DNA of 64,000 nucleotides from Granulicella sp. S156 (GCF_009766105.1 NZ_LMUH01000022.1:331329-395328), one strand, 5' to 3'. Shown: positions 45,615 through 55,581, counted from the first letter of the stretch. The notes: generated by a model not told the origin, from the sequence alone. Made by a program: numbers and translations.

Positions 45615-47750
45615 TTACTGAGGCGGCGCTGCGGGTGTGGAGCTGAGCGGCTTGGGAGCTGCCGGAGCTGTAGGAGCTGTCAAGCCCGGGATGACCGGAG
45701 CCTGCGAAACTCTGCCCACTGCCGCGGCTTCGATGTTGATGCCATAGCGATCCAGCGTATTCGAGACCAACTGCAGAAGAGCAGCGCGGTCCTTGGCATA
45801 GGCCGCTGTCGAAGAGATCAGCGTGTTCTCGGAGGTAGCCAGATTCCTGCCCTGTTGCAGCACATTCGCAGTCGTCGAAGCGCCGAGCCTGTACTTCTTC
45901 TGCTCCGCATCGAGGCTCTGTGCCGCATAGTCGCGGGCTGCCTGGGCCGCCGCTACCTGCGCCCGGTCATTGGTCAAGGCGTACTGCCCGTTGATGACCT
46001 GAATCCGGATCTGGGTGTAGAGCTGCTGCAACCGCATCTGCGACTGGCGGAGCTCCATCTGCGAACGGGCCTGGTCGGCCTGCGCCGACCGGTTGCGAAG
46101 AGGAATGGTGATGTTCAAACCAACCGCATAGTTCGGGTTGGTGTTGTTGAACGTGTCGCCTGCCGCTGTGCCGTATCCGGAGCTCGTTGGGCAGCCAGTT
46201 GTCAAGCCATACAGCGCGAGAGTCGCTGCGCAAGCTGGGTTTGTCTGACCGGCAAGACCGCTGCCTCCATAGAACCCGTAGGCGTCGACGGTCGGCAGCA
46301 GACCGTTCTTCTCTGCCTTGATGGTGATCTGGTTGTTCTTCATGTTCAACACCGCCTGTTCGATCTGCGGGTTGTTCACGTAGGCCTCTCGAACCAGACC
46401 TTCTGCGGACATATCCTCTTCCGGCAATCTGTCGAGCCCGACGCGATCGGTGGGAATTACTGGTGCAGCCGACAGCTGCGGATCGTTCAGGTTGCGGGCA
46501 ATCGCCTGCTTCATGATGAGCTGCTGATACTCCAGGTTGGTCTGCGAAGCGATCAACGCCTGCTTGTCGCTGGCCACCGAGCTATCGGAGTTCACAACGT
46601 CCAGCGGCGCCAGCGTGCCAATCTCGAGCTGCTTGCGATTGTCCGCGGTGAGTTGCGTGGACTGCGTGAGAGCGCGTTCCTTGGCCTGTTCGTCCTCGTA
46701 GGCACTCACGAGACCCCAGTAGATGTTCTCTACCTGGTTGACGGTGTAGAGCAACTGCTGCCGGAACGCCGAGTCTGTAATCCTGCGGTCGTTTTTGGCC
46801 TGCAGGATGAACCGCCCATTGATGCCTGTACCGAATCCCTGCAGCAGGTGCTGCGTCACTGTGGCCTGAAAGGTAGCCTGGAACTGCGGAGTATAGGCAC
46901 TGTTCGGGTTGTTGGTAGTTACCCTGCCGTTGTCGTACAGAACCGTCACTTGTGTTCCCGTGAGGAAGCCCTGCTGGTACTGGGCGTTGTACGTAGCGGT
47001 GTGATTGAAGATACTCGACAAACCACCACTAAACAGCGGGGTGGACTGTGCCTGGTCCTGCGCTTGATACTCCAGAGCTCCCGTAATCACAGGGTCCAGG
47101 ACTTCGGGCGTCGGGCCGCTGCCGTTGGTGCTGAGCACCAGTCCGGAGGCGCCTGCGCCGCCGCCGCCCGCACCGCTCGTGGTGCCACCCGGGCCGCCAC
47201 CCGTAGTAATCGTGGAACTCGTACCACCCAGCGTGTTGGCTACAATGCCGGTCGAAACACCGCGCAGTGAGGAGCCGGCTTTGGCGCGCAGCAGATCGGT
47301 GTCCGCGATATCCAGGTTGATGCGTGCGATGGCGATGTCGTAGTTGTTCTCCAGCGCCAGCCTTACGGCGTCACTGAGGCTCAGATAGATCTTGCCGTTG
47401 CGCAGGAGGTCATCCAACTGCGATGTATTACCGAGCCGAGCCGCCACGTAGGTAGTCGAAGTGTAATCACGGAACGGATTGGGGAAGAACGGCTTGCCCT
47501 TGGAGTAGTCGGTGGAGGTGGGCCGCAGAAAGAGCGGCTCGGTCAGCTTCGGGTCGGGAGCCTGGGGCAGTCCCGGGGTGCCGGTGGTGTCGTTCTGCAC
47601 CGACTGCGGAGCGGCCGGAGCAGTCGGGCTGACCTGAGTCTGCGCCTGACGGGAAACTTTCACGGTAGCCTGCTGGGCTAACCCCTGCGGCAGAATGCTC
47701 ACCAAAGTCATTGCGACACAGGCTGTCGCCTGCAAATGCCTGAATTTCAC
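45615..47750 (-). CDS. TolC-family outer membrane efflux protein
   Basis: 711 residues from GTG with GGAG eight bases upstream; TTG starts 15 or 30 bases earlier are possible. Signal peptide (ATACVAMTLVSILPQGLAQ). Two outer-membrane-efflux repeats follow, seen in LSDAVRLALENNYDIAIARI and VGLNITIPLRNRSAQADQAR; the long coiled hairpins and glycine/serine-rich inserts (near residues 190-215) fit a trimeric channel-tunnel. No inner-membrane pump is adjacent, so it probably serves pumps encoded elsewhere. Confidence 0.9.
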   Translation of the reverse strand: MKFRHLQATACVAMTLVSILPQGLAQQATVKVSRQAQTQVSPTAPAAPQSVQNDTTGTPGLPQAPDPKLTEPLFLRPTSTDYSKGKPFFPNPFRDYTSTTYVAARLGNTSQLDDLLRNGKIYLSLSDAVRLALENNYDIAIARINLDIADTDLLRAKAGSSLRGVSTGIVANTLGGTSSTITTGGGPGGTTSGAGGGGAGASGLVLSTNGSGPTPEVLDPVITGALEYQAQDQAQSTPLFSGGLSSIFNHTATYNAQYQQGFLTGTQVTVLYDNGRVTTNNPNSAYTPQFQATFQATVTQHLLQGFGTGINGRFILQAKNDRRITDSAFRQQLLYTVNQVENIYWGLVSAYEDEQAKERALTQSTQLTADNRKQLEIGTLAPLDVVNSDSSVASDKQALIASQTNLEYQQLIMKQAIARNLNDPQLSAAPVIPTDRVGLDRLPEEDMSAEGLVREAYVNNPQIEQAVLNMKNNQITIKAEKNGLLPTVDAYGFYGGSGLAGQTNPACAATLALYGLTTGCPTSSGYGTAAGDTFNNTNPNYAVGLNITIPLRNRSAQADQARSQMELRQSQMRLQQLYTQIRIQVINGQYALTNDRAQVAAAQAARDYAAQSLDAEQKKYRLGASTTANVLQQGRNLATSENTLISSTAAYAKDRAALLQLVSNTLDRYGINIEAAAVGRVSQAPVIPGLTAPTAPAAPKPLSSTPAAPPQ

Positions 47751-47954
47751 GGTCCGTTTCTCCAACACTCGGTTCTCCAACTTCCCTATGGCCTAGACGA
47801 TGGCATAGATACGGTTGCGGCAACCGCCTGGTTCCCGCGTACCTGATCTGAATGGATTGCGGACCCAGTATATCGTCCGTAAATTGAATAGGCTCGGGTT
47901 AAAGATGCGGGAAAGCAACAATGGACCCACATAATTACGGGGGTGATAGGTTTC

Positions 47955-48211
47955 TCGTCGTCATCCTGAGCCGTAGGCGAAGGACCCCCGTATTTGTGGT
48001 GGCACAGACGCTAAGCGCGCCACATGCACTGGTTGTGTCTCGCTTTGCGTCTGTGGTCGCACGAATGCGGGGGTCCTTTGACGCAAAGCGCGCCACAAAC
48101 ATCTGCATCGCGCTCTGCATCAGGGGGTCCTTTGACGCAAAGCGCGCCACAAACATCTGCATCGCGCTCTGCATCAGGGGGTCCTTCAGCTACGCTTCAG
48201 GATGACGACGA
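47955..48211. repeat. Family B palindromic element, copy 1
   Basis: Inverted ends tcgtcgtcatcctga / tcaggatgacgacga (15 bases perfect). It contains a 54-base tandem repeat and two copies of the 45-base shared module. It fills the 510-base gap between the TolC gene start and truA; the remainder is AT-richer and holds no gene. Confidence 0.85.
48069..48176. repeat. Two exact 54-base tandem copies inside the family B element
   Basis: Two identical adjacent units begin gggggtcctttgacgcaaag and end gctctgcatca; a third partial gggggtcctt follows. The units touch directly, so this is not a CRISPR array. Confidence 0.9.
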
Positions 48212-48260
48212 AAAACAAACAACGGCAAAACCCAAGGAAAGTACCGCCCTTACCATTTCG

Positions 48261-49082
48261 ATGAATCACTGGAAGCTCACACTTAGTTATGACGGCACCC
48301 CCTTCCACGGCTGGCAGGTACAGCCGGGGCTGGCGACCGTTCAAGGTTCGCTGGCCGGCGCGCTGCAGCGCGTCACCGGGGAGAGAGTTCTGCCGCAAGG
48401 TTCGGGACGCACGGACGCCGGCGTCCATGCCCTGGCCCAGGTAGCCTCGTTTGCCCTCGAATCTCCTGTGCCTGCCGCCAATCTGCTGCGAGCGTTGAAC
48501 CATGCGCTGCCGCCCAGCATCCGTGTGCTAGCTGCCGAGCAGGTAGACCCGAACTTTCATGCCAGGCACAGCGCGCGGCGCAAGACGTACGAGTACCGCC
48601 TCTTCGAACGAAGAGCGTGCGAGGGAGAGGATGGAGTTGACGGCGAACGCATCTGCCCGCCGTTTCTCGCACCCTACGCCTGGGACTGCCGCTGGACGCT
48701 GGAGTTCGAACCCATGCAGGAGGCGGCGCGATTGCTCCACGGAACCCATGATTTCAGCTCGTTTGCGGCCTCCGACCCCGAACGAGGAGTTCGCGAAGAG
48801 GAAACTGCTGAGGGCCCGAATCCGGTAAAGACCCTGCTGCTCTCGGAGTGGGTCCGGAGGGACGACCTGCTCGTCTATCGGGTGACGGGTAGCGGGTTTC
48901 TGCACCATATGGTGCGGAATATCGTTGGAACCCTTGTCGATATTGGCCGCGGCAGTCTCCAGGCGAGTGACATTTCCCGCATCCTTGCAGCGCGCGATCG
49001 TACGGCTGCGGGGCCGACCGCGCCGGCGTGCGGTCTTTTTCTAGAGTCGGTTGAGTACGATTCGAGGCCGCCCGCTGATTAA
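48261..49082 (+). CDS. truA: tRNA pseudouridine(38-40) synthase TruA
   Basis: 273 residues from the ATG MNHWKLTLSYDG; upstream codons in frame come from the repeat element. It isomerises uridines 38-40 in the tRNA anticodon arm. The catalytic aspartate is in GSGRTDAGVHAL; HARHSARRKTYEY and GSGFLHHMVRNIVGTL are the other conserved blocks. Slightly longer than usual because of a polar insert (ACEGEDGVDGERI). Confidence 0.95.
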   Translation: MNHWKLTLSYDGTPFHGWQVQPGLATVQGSLAGALQRVTGERVLPQGSGRTDAGVHALAQVASFALESPVPAANLLRALNHALPPSIRVLAAEQVDPNFHARHSARRKTYEYRLFERRACEGEDGVDGERICPPFLAPYAWDCRWTLEFEPMQEAARLLHGTHDFSSFAASDPERGVREEETAEGPNPVKTLLLSEWVRRDDLLVYRVTGSGFLHHMVRNIVGTLVDIGRGSLQASDISRILAARDRTAAGPTAPACGLFLESVEYDSRPPAD

Positions 49083-49141
49083 TAGCGACAGGGCAAACAC
49101 TTCTAAACTTCAACCAGCACACAGGAAGAACAAGCAACAGC

Positions 49142-49242
49142 AAAAGCCTTAACGCAGAGGACGCGGAGGTTTCGCAAAGGTCGCAGAGGGTGTTGTGGCG
49201 GCCTTTGCGTTTTTCCTCTGCGCCCTCTGCGTTAAGGCTTTT
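49142..49242. repeat. Family C-like palindromic element, copy 3
   Basis: Ends aaaagccttaacgcagagg / cctctgcgttaaggctttt are perfect over 19 bases. The centre differs from copies 1 and 2, but the ccttRacgc end and Gcaaag motifs are shared. It lies between truA and the M20 peptidase and could act as a terminator in either direction. Confidence 0.75.
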
Positions 49243-49356
49243 TGGCTGCCCGCCAAGAATTTGCCGGGATAAGATGGACGTTTCCCCAACTCACCCCTGT
49301 TCCGTTTAGGCATCTGGGTTGTGCAAGTGGAAGCGTTGCAAGTTTGAGGAGCCCTG

Positions 49357-50592
49357 ATGAGCGCGGCCGACAATCAACGCATCGCCACTCTGGCGAGCAA
49401 ACGCGCGGTACATGCAGCGTTTGCGTGGCTGCATCTGCACGAGCCCAAACTGCGGCGCTGGCAGATGGAGTGCATGGCCATTCCTGCGCCTCCGTTTGGC
49501 GAGATCGCCCGTGCGAAGTGGTTCAGCCAGCAGTTCGAGGCACTGGGACTCTCCGGCACGCACATCGATGGCGAAGGCAATGTGCTGGCCGAGCTGCGGC
49601 GCGACGGAGACGACGAGCCCGATGGCCCCGTGGTTCTGCTCTCCGCGCACATGGATACCGTCTTCCCCATCGAAACCGACTGCACGCCGCACGAGGATGG
49701 GTCGCGCCTTCTGGGCCCGGGCGCCTGCGATAACGGAGCCGGACTGACGGCGCTGCTCGGCCTGGCGGCAGCGATGCAGTCGGCGCAGGTAAAGCCTGCC
49801 TGCACGATCCTCTTTGCGGCGAATGTCGGCGAAGAGGGCGAGGGCGATCTGCGTGGCATGCGCTATCTCTTTGGTCCGTCGCCCTATACGAAGCGTATTC
49901 GTGCGGCCATCGCCCTGGAAGGCGGCGGCAATGCAACGGTCGTGGACCGCGCCCTGGGAAGCCGGCGGTTGCGTGTGACCATCACCGGCCCCGGTGGGCA
50001 CTCGTGGGCCGACGCTGGACGGCCCAATCCGATCCTCGCGCTCAGCGCGGCACTGATCGCCGTCGCGCATATTGGCGTTCCACGCCATCCGCGCACGACT
50101 ATTAATTGCGGCACCATCAGCGGCGGAACTTCGGTGAATTCGATTCCCGCCCTGGCGACTGCCGATCTCGATCTGCGATCCATCTCAGCCTTGCAACTCG
50201 ATCACACCGAGCTGGCTGTGCTCAAGACGCTGGAGGCCACGCTAAAAACAGAAAGCTCCGGCCAGTTGCGCCTGCACGTGGAACGCATCGGCAACCGCGC
50301 TGCCGGAGAGTTGCCGAAGAACTCTCCTCTCGCGCACAGCCTGCAGGCTGTCGACCGCCATCTGCACCTTGCGACAGAGTCACGTATCGGCTCTACCGAT
50401 GCGAACCTGCCGCTCTCTCTGGGTGTTCCGGCGCTGGCCATTGGAGCCGGTGGTATTGGAGGCGGCGTCCACACTCTGGACGAGTGGTATGACCCGACAG
50501 GCCGCGATCTTGCTCTGCGCCGTGTATTGCTGCTGCTACTCGATGCAAGTGCGCTGGCAGGATCGGGCAGCTTGGTAGACTCGGGGGCGTGA
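49357..50592 (+). CDS. M20/M28-type zinc peptidase
   Basis: 411 residues, no signal peptide. Dizinc ligands are visible in LLSAHMDTVFP, GPGACDNGAG and the general-base region NVGEEGEGDLRG. The dimerisation insert (GPGGHSWADAGRPNP) and HTLDEWYDP C-terminal ligand follow. Probably an aminoacyl or dipeptide hydrolase (PepT/DapE-like). Its stop overlaps the start of the amidohydrolase gene (TGATG), so they are coupled. Confidence 0.9.
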   Translation: MSAADNQRIATLASKRAVHAAFAWLHLHEPKLRRWQMECMAIPAPPFGEIARAKWFSQQFEALGLSGTHIDGEGNVLAELRRDGDDEPDGPVVLLSAHMDTVFPIETDCTPHEDGSRLLGPGACDNGAGLTALLGLAAAMQSAQVKPACTILFAANVGEEGEGDLRGMRYLFGPSPYTKRIRAAIALEGGGNATVVDRALGSRRLRVTITGPGGHSWADAGRPNPILALSAALIAVAHIGVPRHPRTTINCGTISGGTSVNSIPALATADLDLRSISALQLDHTELAVLKTLEATLKTESSGQLRLHVERIGNRAAGELPKNSPLAHSLQAVDRHLHLATESRIGSTDANLPLSLGVPALAIGAGGIGGGVHTLDEWYDPTGRDLALRRVLLLLLDASALAGSGSLVDSGA

Positions 50593-52304
50593 TGCCACGC
50601 CTATGCACGTTCTTCGCGGTTGCCACACTGCTGCTGCCCTGCTCCGGCTTCGCGCAGCAGGCTCCGCCCGACACCATCTTCTTCCACGGCGACATCCTCA
50701 CCGGTGCCGGGCTCAGCGGCGGCCCGGTCAATACCCCTAGCGCTCGTGTGAGCGCCCTTGCGATTCGCGACGGGAGGATCGTCCGTGGCGGCGACGATTC
50801 GAGCATCCTCGCCCTCAAAGGTCCGCACACCGAACTCATCGATCTTGATGGCCACTTTGCCATGCCTGGCTTCAACGATGCGCATACCCACATCGCCTAT
50901 GCGGGACAGCAACGCCTCACCCTGGATCTGGATGGAACGACCTCGCTGAGCGACATGCAGTCGCGCATCACCGCTTACGTCGCCCACGCAACGCCGGGAC
51001 AGTGGATTCTCGGCGGCGGGTGGGACCACACCAAGTGGACCTCGAAGATGCTGCCCACACGCCAGGATCTGGACAGCGTCACCGCCGGTCATCCGGCCCT
51101 CCTGGTCCGCACCGACGGCCACATCGCGGTTGCGAACTCCGCCGCACTGGAAGCCGCGCACATCACCAGTAGCAGCGTTGTACCCGCAGGCTCGAAGATC
51201 GACCTCGACGCCAGCGGTGCTCCCACCGGCATCATCCGCGAAGAGGCAGCGCTGGCCCTGATCCAGAAGGTGATACTGAAACCGGATGCAGAGGTTCGCC
51301 GCAAGGCGCTGCAACTCTCCATCGACGATGCCCTGGCCCACGGCGTTACTTCGATACAGGACTTCTCGGACTGGGACGACTTCCTGGCATTGGAGGCTAT
51401 AGAAAGAGATGCTGCGGCGCACAACGGCACGCTGCCCCTCCGGGTCTCCGAGTGGCTCACCTTCAATGACCCGGTCGACGTGCTCAAGCAGCACCAGGCC
51501 TCGCATCCGGCCAGCGATCCTTACCTTCACACCGGCATGCTCAAGGGGTTCATGGACGGCTCGCTCGGCTCTCGCACGGCCGCGCTTCTGGCTCCCTATA
51601 GCGACGATCCCTCGAACTCCGGCCTGCCTCGTTACGATCAGAAGCAGCTGGATGCGATGACCACGGAGCGCGCCATCGCCGGCTTTCCTATCGGCTTCCA
51701 TGCCATCGGCGATCGCGCCAACAGTATGGCGCTTACAGCGTTTGAGCATGCGCAGACCGGTACAAAGCCGTCTGTCTCCGTTACCCCTCGCTACCGCATT
51801 GAACACGCGCAGGTGCTCGATCCCAAGGACTTCGATCGCTTTGCGCGACTGCATGTCATCGCTTCCATGCAGCCCTCGCATCTGCTCACCGACATGGCGT
51901 GGGCGGGAGACAGGTTGGGTCCTGAGCGCGTGAAGTATGCCTATGCATGGCGGTCGTTTCTCGATCACCATGTGGTGCTCGCCTTCGGCACGGACTATCC
52001 GGTGGAGTCCATCTCGCCCTTCCGCGGCCTTTATGCAGCTATCACTCGGCAGAATGAGGCTGGGACGGCGAGCTTCCAGTCGCAGGAGAGAATCACGCTC
52101 AATGAAGCGCTCTTCGCCTACACGCAGGGTTCGGCGTTTGCGGAGAGCGCGGAGAAACAGAAAGGGAGGCTTGAACCAGGGTTCCTGGCCGATCTCGTCG
52201 TCCTTGATCGCGACATTACCAAGGCCACACCGCAGGAGTTGTTGCATGCTCGCGTGTTGCGTACGGTTGTCGGGGGACAGACGAGGTATCTTGCGCGGGA
52301 TTAG
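50592..52304 (+). CDS. YtcJ-type secreted amidohydrolase
   Basis: 570 residues from the ATG; a GTG 3 bases earlier is in frame. Signal peptide (LCTFFAVATLLLPCSGFAQ) predicts export. The metal motif NDAHTH follows GHFAMPGF; DGSLGSRTAALLAPY, IGFHAIGDRANSMAL and FGTDYPVESISPF are blocks of amidohydrolase family 3. Substrate unknown. With the M20 peptidase it may form a two-step amide-degrading pair. Confidence 0.9.
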   Translation: MPRLCTFFAVATLLLPCSGFAQQAPPDTIFFHGDILTGAGLSGGPVNTPSARVSALAIRDGRIVRGGDDSSILALKGPHTELIDLDGHFAMPGFNDAHTHIAYAGQQRLTLDLDGTTSLSDMQSRITAYVAHATPGQWILGGGWDHTKWTSKMLPTRQDLDSVTAGHPALLVRTDGHIAVANSAALEAAHITSSSVVPAGSKIDLDASGAPTGIIREEAALALIQKVILKPDAEVRRKALQLSIDDALAHGVTSIQDFSDWDDFLALEAIERDAAAHNGTLPLRVSEWLTFNDPVDVLKQHQASHPASDPYLHTGMLKGFMDGSLGSRTAALLAPYSDDPSNSGLPRYDQKQLDAMTTERAIAGFPIGFHAIGDRANSMALTAFEHAQTGTKPSVSVTPRYRIEHAQVLDPKDFDRFARLHVIASMQPSHLLTDMAWAGDRLGPERVKYAYAWRSFLDHHVVLAFGTDYPVESISPFRGLYAAITRQNEAGTASFQSQERITLNEALFAYTQGSAFAESAEKQKGRLEPGFLADLVVLDRDITKATPQELLHARVLRTVVGGQTRYLARD

Positions 52305-52357
52305 AGCCTTTGATCGCGTGACATACGTCCAGATTGTTTAAGGTTTGATTTTCAACT

Positions 52358-52583
52358 TAACCTCAACTCTGTCATCTCGACCGGAGCATGATGATTTTAT
52401 CGTCATGCGAAGTGGAGAGACCTGCATGATGCAGAGCGCGATGCAAATGTTTGTGGCCCGCTTTGCGTCAAGACCTGGCAGCTTGCCCGCGCAGGCAATA
52501 GTGCTGGTACAAACAAACTGCAGGTCTCTCCACTACGGCCGCAAAAAACGCGGCCTCCGGTCGAGATGACAGAGTTGAGGTTA
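52358..52583. repeat. Family A palindromic element, copy 2
   Basis: Terminal inverted repeats are perfect over 28 bases, with outer part taacctcaactctgtc and inner tctcgaccgga. The centre contains the 45-base module (52427-52471) in the orientation opposite to copy 1. It occupies most of the 317-base gap before the EamA gene. Confidence 0.88.
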
Positions 52584-52621
52584 GGTCAAGACATTCCCAT
52601 AGGAGATCTGCTCCCGCCACG

Positions 52622-53545
52622 ATGCCTACAACCTCGAAACGTTCGCATGCTCTCACAGCCCATCTCCTGCTGATAGCTGTGACGTTCGTGTGGGGCACGA
52701 CCTTTCCGCTGGTCAAATCGGCTCTGCGCGATGTCTCGCCGCTGCTCTTCAACCTGTTGCGCATGGTTCTGGCGTTCGCGATTCTGGCTGGGCTGAATGC
52801 GCGCAGCTTGCGCGGCCTTAGCCGGAGCGACTTGCGCTTCGGAGCGATTGCCGGGCTCTTTCTCGGACTCGGATATCAGTTCCAGACCGCTGGACTGGCG
52901 CGGACATCCGCCTCGAAGTCCGCCTTCATCACGGGGCTGGTCGTAGTCTTCGTGCCGCTACTGAGTGCGATTCCTCTCGTGCGGGCAGCAGGCGCAGCCA
53001 AGCCGGGGATATACGCCTTCGCCGGAGCGCTCGCGGCCTTTGCGGGACTTGTCCTGCTGACGACACCGTCAGGCTCGGGAGCTGCACTGCTGAGCGGGCT
53101 CGGTGTCGGCGAATGGCTTACGCTGTGCTGTGCCATGGGGTTTGCCGCGCATATGCTGACGCTGTCCCGGGCCGCACCAAACGTCTCCGCCCGCCGACTG
53201 GGGACGCTCCAGATCGGCTTCGCGGCTCTCGTGATGCTGGTGACGTTGCCGCTCGGCGGACATCCGGTGTTTCATCTCACCTGGCGTGTCGGAATCGCTC
53301 TGGCGGTTACGGCTGTCTTTGCCACGGCAGCGGCGTTCACCATCCAGAGCTGGGCGCAGCAACATATCCCGGCCTCACACGCGGCCTTGATCCTGACCCT
53401 GGAACCGGTTTTTGCGTGGCTGACTTCGCTGCTTCTGCTGCATGAGCGGCTGGGAACGAGGGCGCTCTGCGGAGCGGCGCTGATCCTGGCTGGAATTCTT
53501 GCGGCCGAAGCCGGGCCAACTCTTCGGCAAAGCCGAGTATCCTAG
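52622..53545 (+). CDS. EamA-family (DMT) transporter
   Basis: 307 residues with ten hydrophobic segments and two EamA repeats. VTFVWGTTFPLVKSALRDVS opens the first; SAFITGLVVVFVPLLSA and SHAALILTLEPVFAWLTSLL are conserved. Drug/metabolite exporter of the inner membrane; the substrate is not predictable. AGGAG lies upstream. It ends about 170 bases before the HtrA start. Confidence 0.88.
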   Translation: MPTTSKRSHALTAHLLLIAVTFVWGTTFPLVKSALRDVSPLLFNLLRMVLAFAILAGLNARSLRGLSRSDLRFGAIAGLFLGLGYQFQTAGLARTSASKSAFITGLVVVFVPLLSAIPLVRAAGAAKPGIYAFAGALAAFAGLVLLTTPSGSGAALLSGLGVGEWLTLCCAMGFAAHMLTLSRAAPNVSARRLGTLQIGFAALVMLVTLPLGGHPVFHLTWRVGIALAVTAVFATAAAFTIQSWAQQHIPASHAALILTLEPVFAWLTSLLLLHERLGTRALCGAALILAGILAAEAGPTLRQSRVS

Positions 53546-53717
53546 AGGAAGCTGGTTTGTAGGCTGTTTCGCCCTGGCAGCGCCAGAGCGACATTTCAGG
53601 GTGGAGAGAGTCTATAAGAGCGGCGAACTGAAAGCCTCTCCACGGAGGTCATCGACCGGGTCCGAAGGGCTCACGGTACGATCTCAGATCTCAATTGAGA
53701 ACGAGGAAAATAAACAG

Positions 53718-55382
53718 ATGGAATCACCGAAGAATATTGGGCGCGGCTTGTGGGCAACTCTCCGCAGCGGTCGCTTGACCACCACCTTCACCCTTTTGGC
53801 TGTACTCTCTGTCGGCATTCTCGCGGGCTCGGTGCTCACCAGCAGCGTCAGCGGCAAAGAGCAGCAGCGCATAGACTCCAGCGACGCACGGCCACTGGTC
53901 ATCCCGTCGCCGGCTACGCTCTCCAACGGCTTCTCCGCGATCGTCAAGCAGGTGGGTCCGGCGGTGGTGAACATCAACACCGAATCGCTGCCCAAGCAGT
54001 CGGCCAACAAGCCCGGCCGCCGCGGTCTGCAACGCGGTCCGCTGCAGCAGACGCCGCCGAATGGCGATGACGACGATCAGGGCCAGGGCGATGCGCAGGA
54101 CTTCTTCAAGCGCTTCTTCGGCGGTGGTGGCGATGACGCACCGGATGCCGGTCCGCGCCGCGCACTGGGCTCGGGCTTCATCGTCGATCCGCGCGGCTAC
54201 ATCATCACCAACAACCACGTCGTCGACAAGGCTGACCACATCTACGTGAAGCTCTCGACCGATCCCGATGCGACCCCCGGCGATCCGGGCCGTCCGGCTA
54301 CCGTGATCGGCGTCGATAAGGACACCGACATCGCGGTCATCAAGATCGACACCAAGGAGCCGCTGCCGGTCATCAAGCTGGGCAACTCCGAAGGCGCGCA
54401 GGTTGGCGACTGGGTGCTGGCCATCGGCAGCCCGTTCGGCCTGTCGCAGACGGTCTCGGCCGGCATTGTGTCGGCGAAGAATCGCTCCATCGATGAGGCT
54501 CCCGGCCCCGGCGGCGTTGCTACCAACCAGTTCCAGAAGTTCATCCAGACGGACGCGGCCATCAATCCCGGCAACTCCGGCGGCCCGCTGGTCGATATGG
54601 CCGGTGAGGTCATCGGCATGAACACCGCCATCTACACGCAGTCGGCGGGTTCGGAGGGCGTCGGATTCGCGATGCCGTCGAATACACTCGCCAACGTGTA
54701 CAACATGCTGATCGGGCCCGACCACAAGGTCACGCGCGGTTCCATCGGTATCCAGTTCCAGGCGGCACAGTCCTCGGCAGTAAGCCGCATGTATGGCTTC
54801 GCGAACGGTGGCGTCATCGTTGGTTCTGTGGTGCCGAATGGCCCGGCGGCAAAGGCTGGCCTGGAACCCCAGGACGCTATTGTCTCGATCGACGGCACTC
54901 CCATCAAGGACGGCGATGCACTGGTCGCCATCATCTCGGAGAAGCGTCCAGGCTCGACGGTGAAACTCGGCTTCCTGCGTAACGGCAAGCAGGAGACTGC
55001 CACTGTCGGCATCGCTGACCGTGCCAAGCTGTTCGCCGATCTGGGCAACGCCCCCGACGACTCGAGTACACCCGAGGAGTCCGATGCCGGCCAGAGCAAG
55101 CTTGGCATTGTCGTCCAGCCCACCACTGCCGCAACGGCCAAGAAGCTCGGCATCCCAGGTGGCGTAACGGTCACCAGCGTTCGCCCGGGCTCGTTTGCCG
55201 ATGAGATCGGCCTGCCACAAGGGGCTGTGATCACCGAGATCAACCGTCACCCCGTAACGGACCAGGCGAGCTATAACGCGATCATCTCCGGGCTGAAATC
55301 CGGCGCAGACGTTGTGTTTGTGACGCATCTCCCACAGGCCCAGGGCGGAGGCAACACCTACGTTGGCGGAACATTGCCGTAA
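53718..55382 (+). CDS. DegP/HtrA-family periplasmic serine protease
   Basis: 554 residues from the ATG with GAGGA upstream. An N-terminal helix (TTTFTLLAVLSVGILAGSVL) acts as anchor or uncleaved signal. The catalytic triad is H167 (TNNHVVD), D204 (DTDIAV) and S287 (GNSGGPL). Two PDZ domains follow (about 375-460 and 480-554; GSVVPNGPAAKAGL and TSVRPGSFADEIGL). A Gln/Pro/Asp-rich and glycine-rich loop (95-145) precedes the protease core. Quality control of envelope proteins. Confidence 0.94.
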   Translation: MESPKNIGRGLWATLRSGRLTTTFTLLAVLSVGILAGSVLTSSVSGKEQQRIDSSDARPLVIPSPATLSNGFSAIVKQVGPAVVNINTESLPKQSANKPGRRGLQRGPLQQTPPNGDDDDQGQGDAQDFFKRFFGGGGDDAPDAGPRRALGSGFIVDPRGYIITNNHVVDKADHIYVKLSTDPDATPGDPGRPATVIGVDKDTDIAVIKIDTKEPLPVIKLGNSEGAQVGDWVLAIGSPFGLSQTVSAGIVSAKNRSIDEAPGPGGVATNQFQKFIQTDAAINPGNSGGPLVDMAGEVIGMNTAIYTQSAGSEGVGFAMPSNTLANVYNMLIGPDHKVTRGSIGIQFQAAQSSAVSRMYGFANGGVIVGSVVPNGPAAKAGLEPQDAIVSIDGTPIKDGDALVAIISEKRPGSTVKLGFLRNGKQETATVGIADRAKLFADLGNAPDDSSTPEESDAGQSKLGIVVQPTTAATAKKLGIPGGVTVTSVRPGSFADEIGLPQGAVITEINRHPVTDQASYNAIISGLKSGADVVFVTHLPQAQGGGNTYVGGTLP

Positions 55383-55400
55383 ACAGTAAGCATGAAAAGG

Positions 55401-55432
55401 GATACGGCGCAGGCCTAGGCTTGTGCCGTATC
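55401..55432 (+). terminator. Terminator after the HtrA gene
   Basis: Stem gatacggcgca / tgtgccgtatc (one G-U pair) followed by TTTT, 18 bases after the stop codon. Confidence 0.8.
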
Positions 55433-55581
55433 TTTTCGGCCTGCTTATCCACAACCTGCATCTGAGCCGTTAACCCCTTGGCCTTGATTACTGGCGTGTA
55501 AATACGCTACCCTGAACCCATATTGCCGAGCGATCTCAATCTGACGCTTGACACACACTCCGGATTCAAGGGGATGAACTG

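Noticed and set aside
48069..48176. Possible CRISPR-like repeats
   Set aside because: Only two 54-base units that touch without spacers, and the same sequence occurs in other intergenic palindromes.
50601..52247. 548-residue minus-strand frame opposite the amidohydrolase
   Set aside because: Shadow frame produced by codon bias; no family features.
53724..55454. 576-residue minus-strand frame opposite htrA
   Set aside because: Asp/Arg/Val-rich shadow of a protease with intact catalytic triad.
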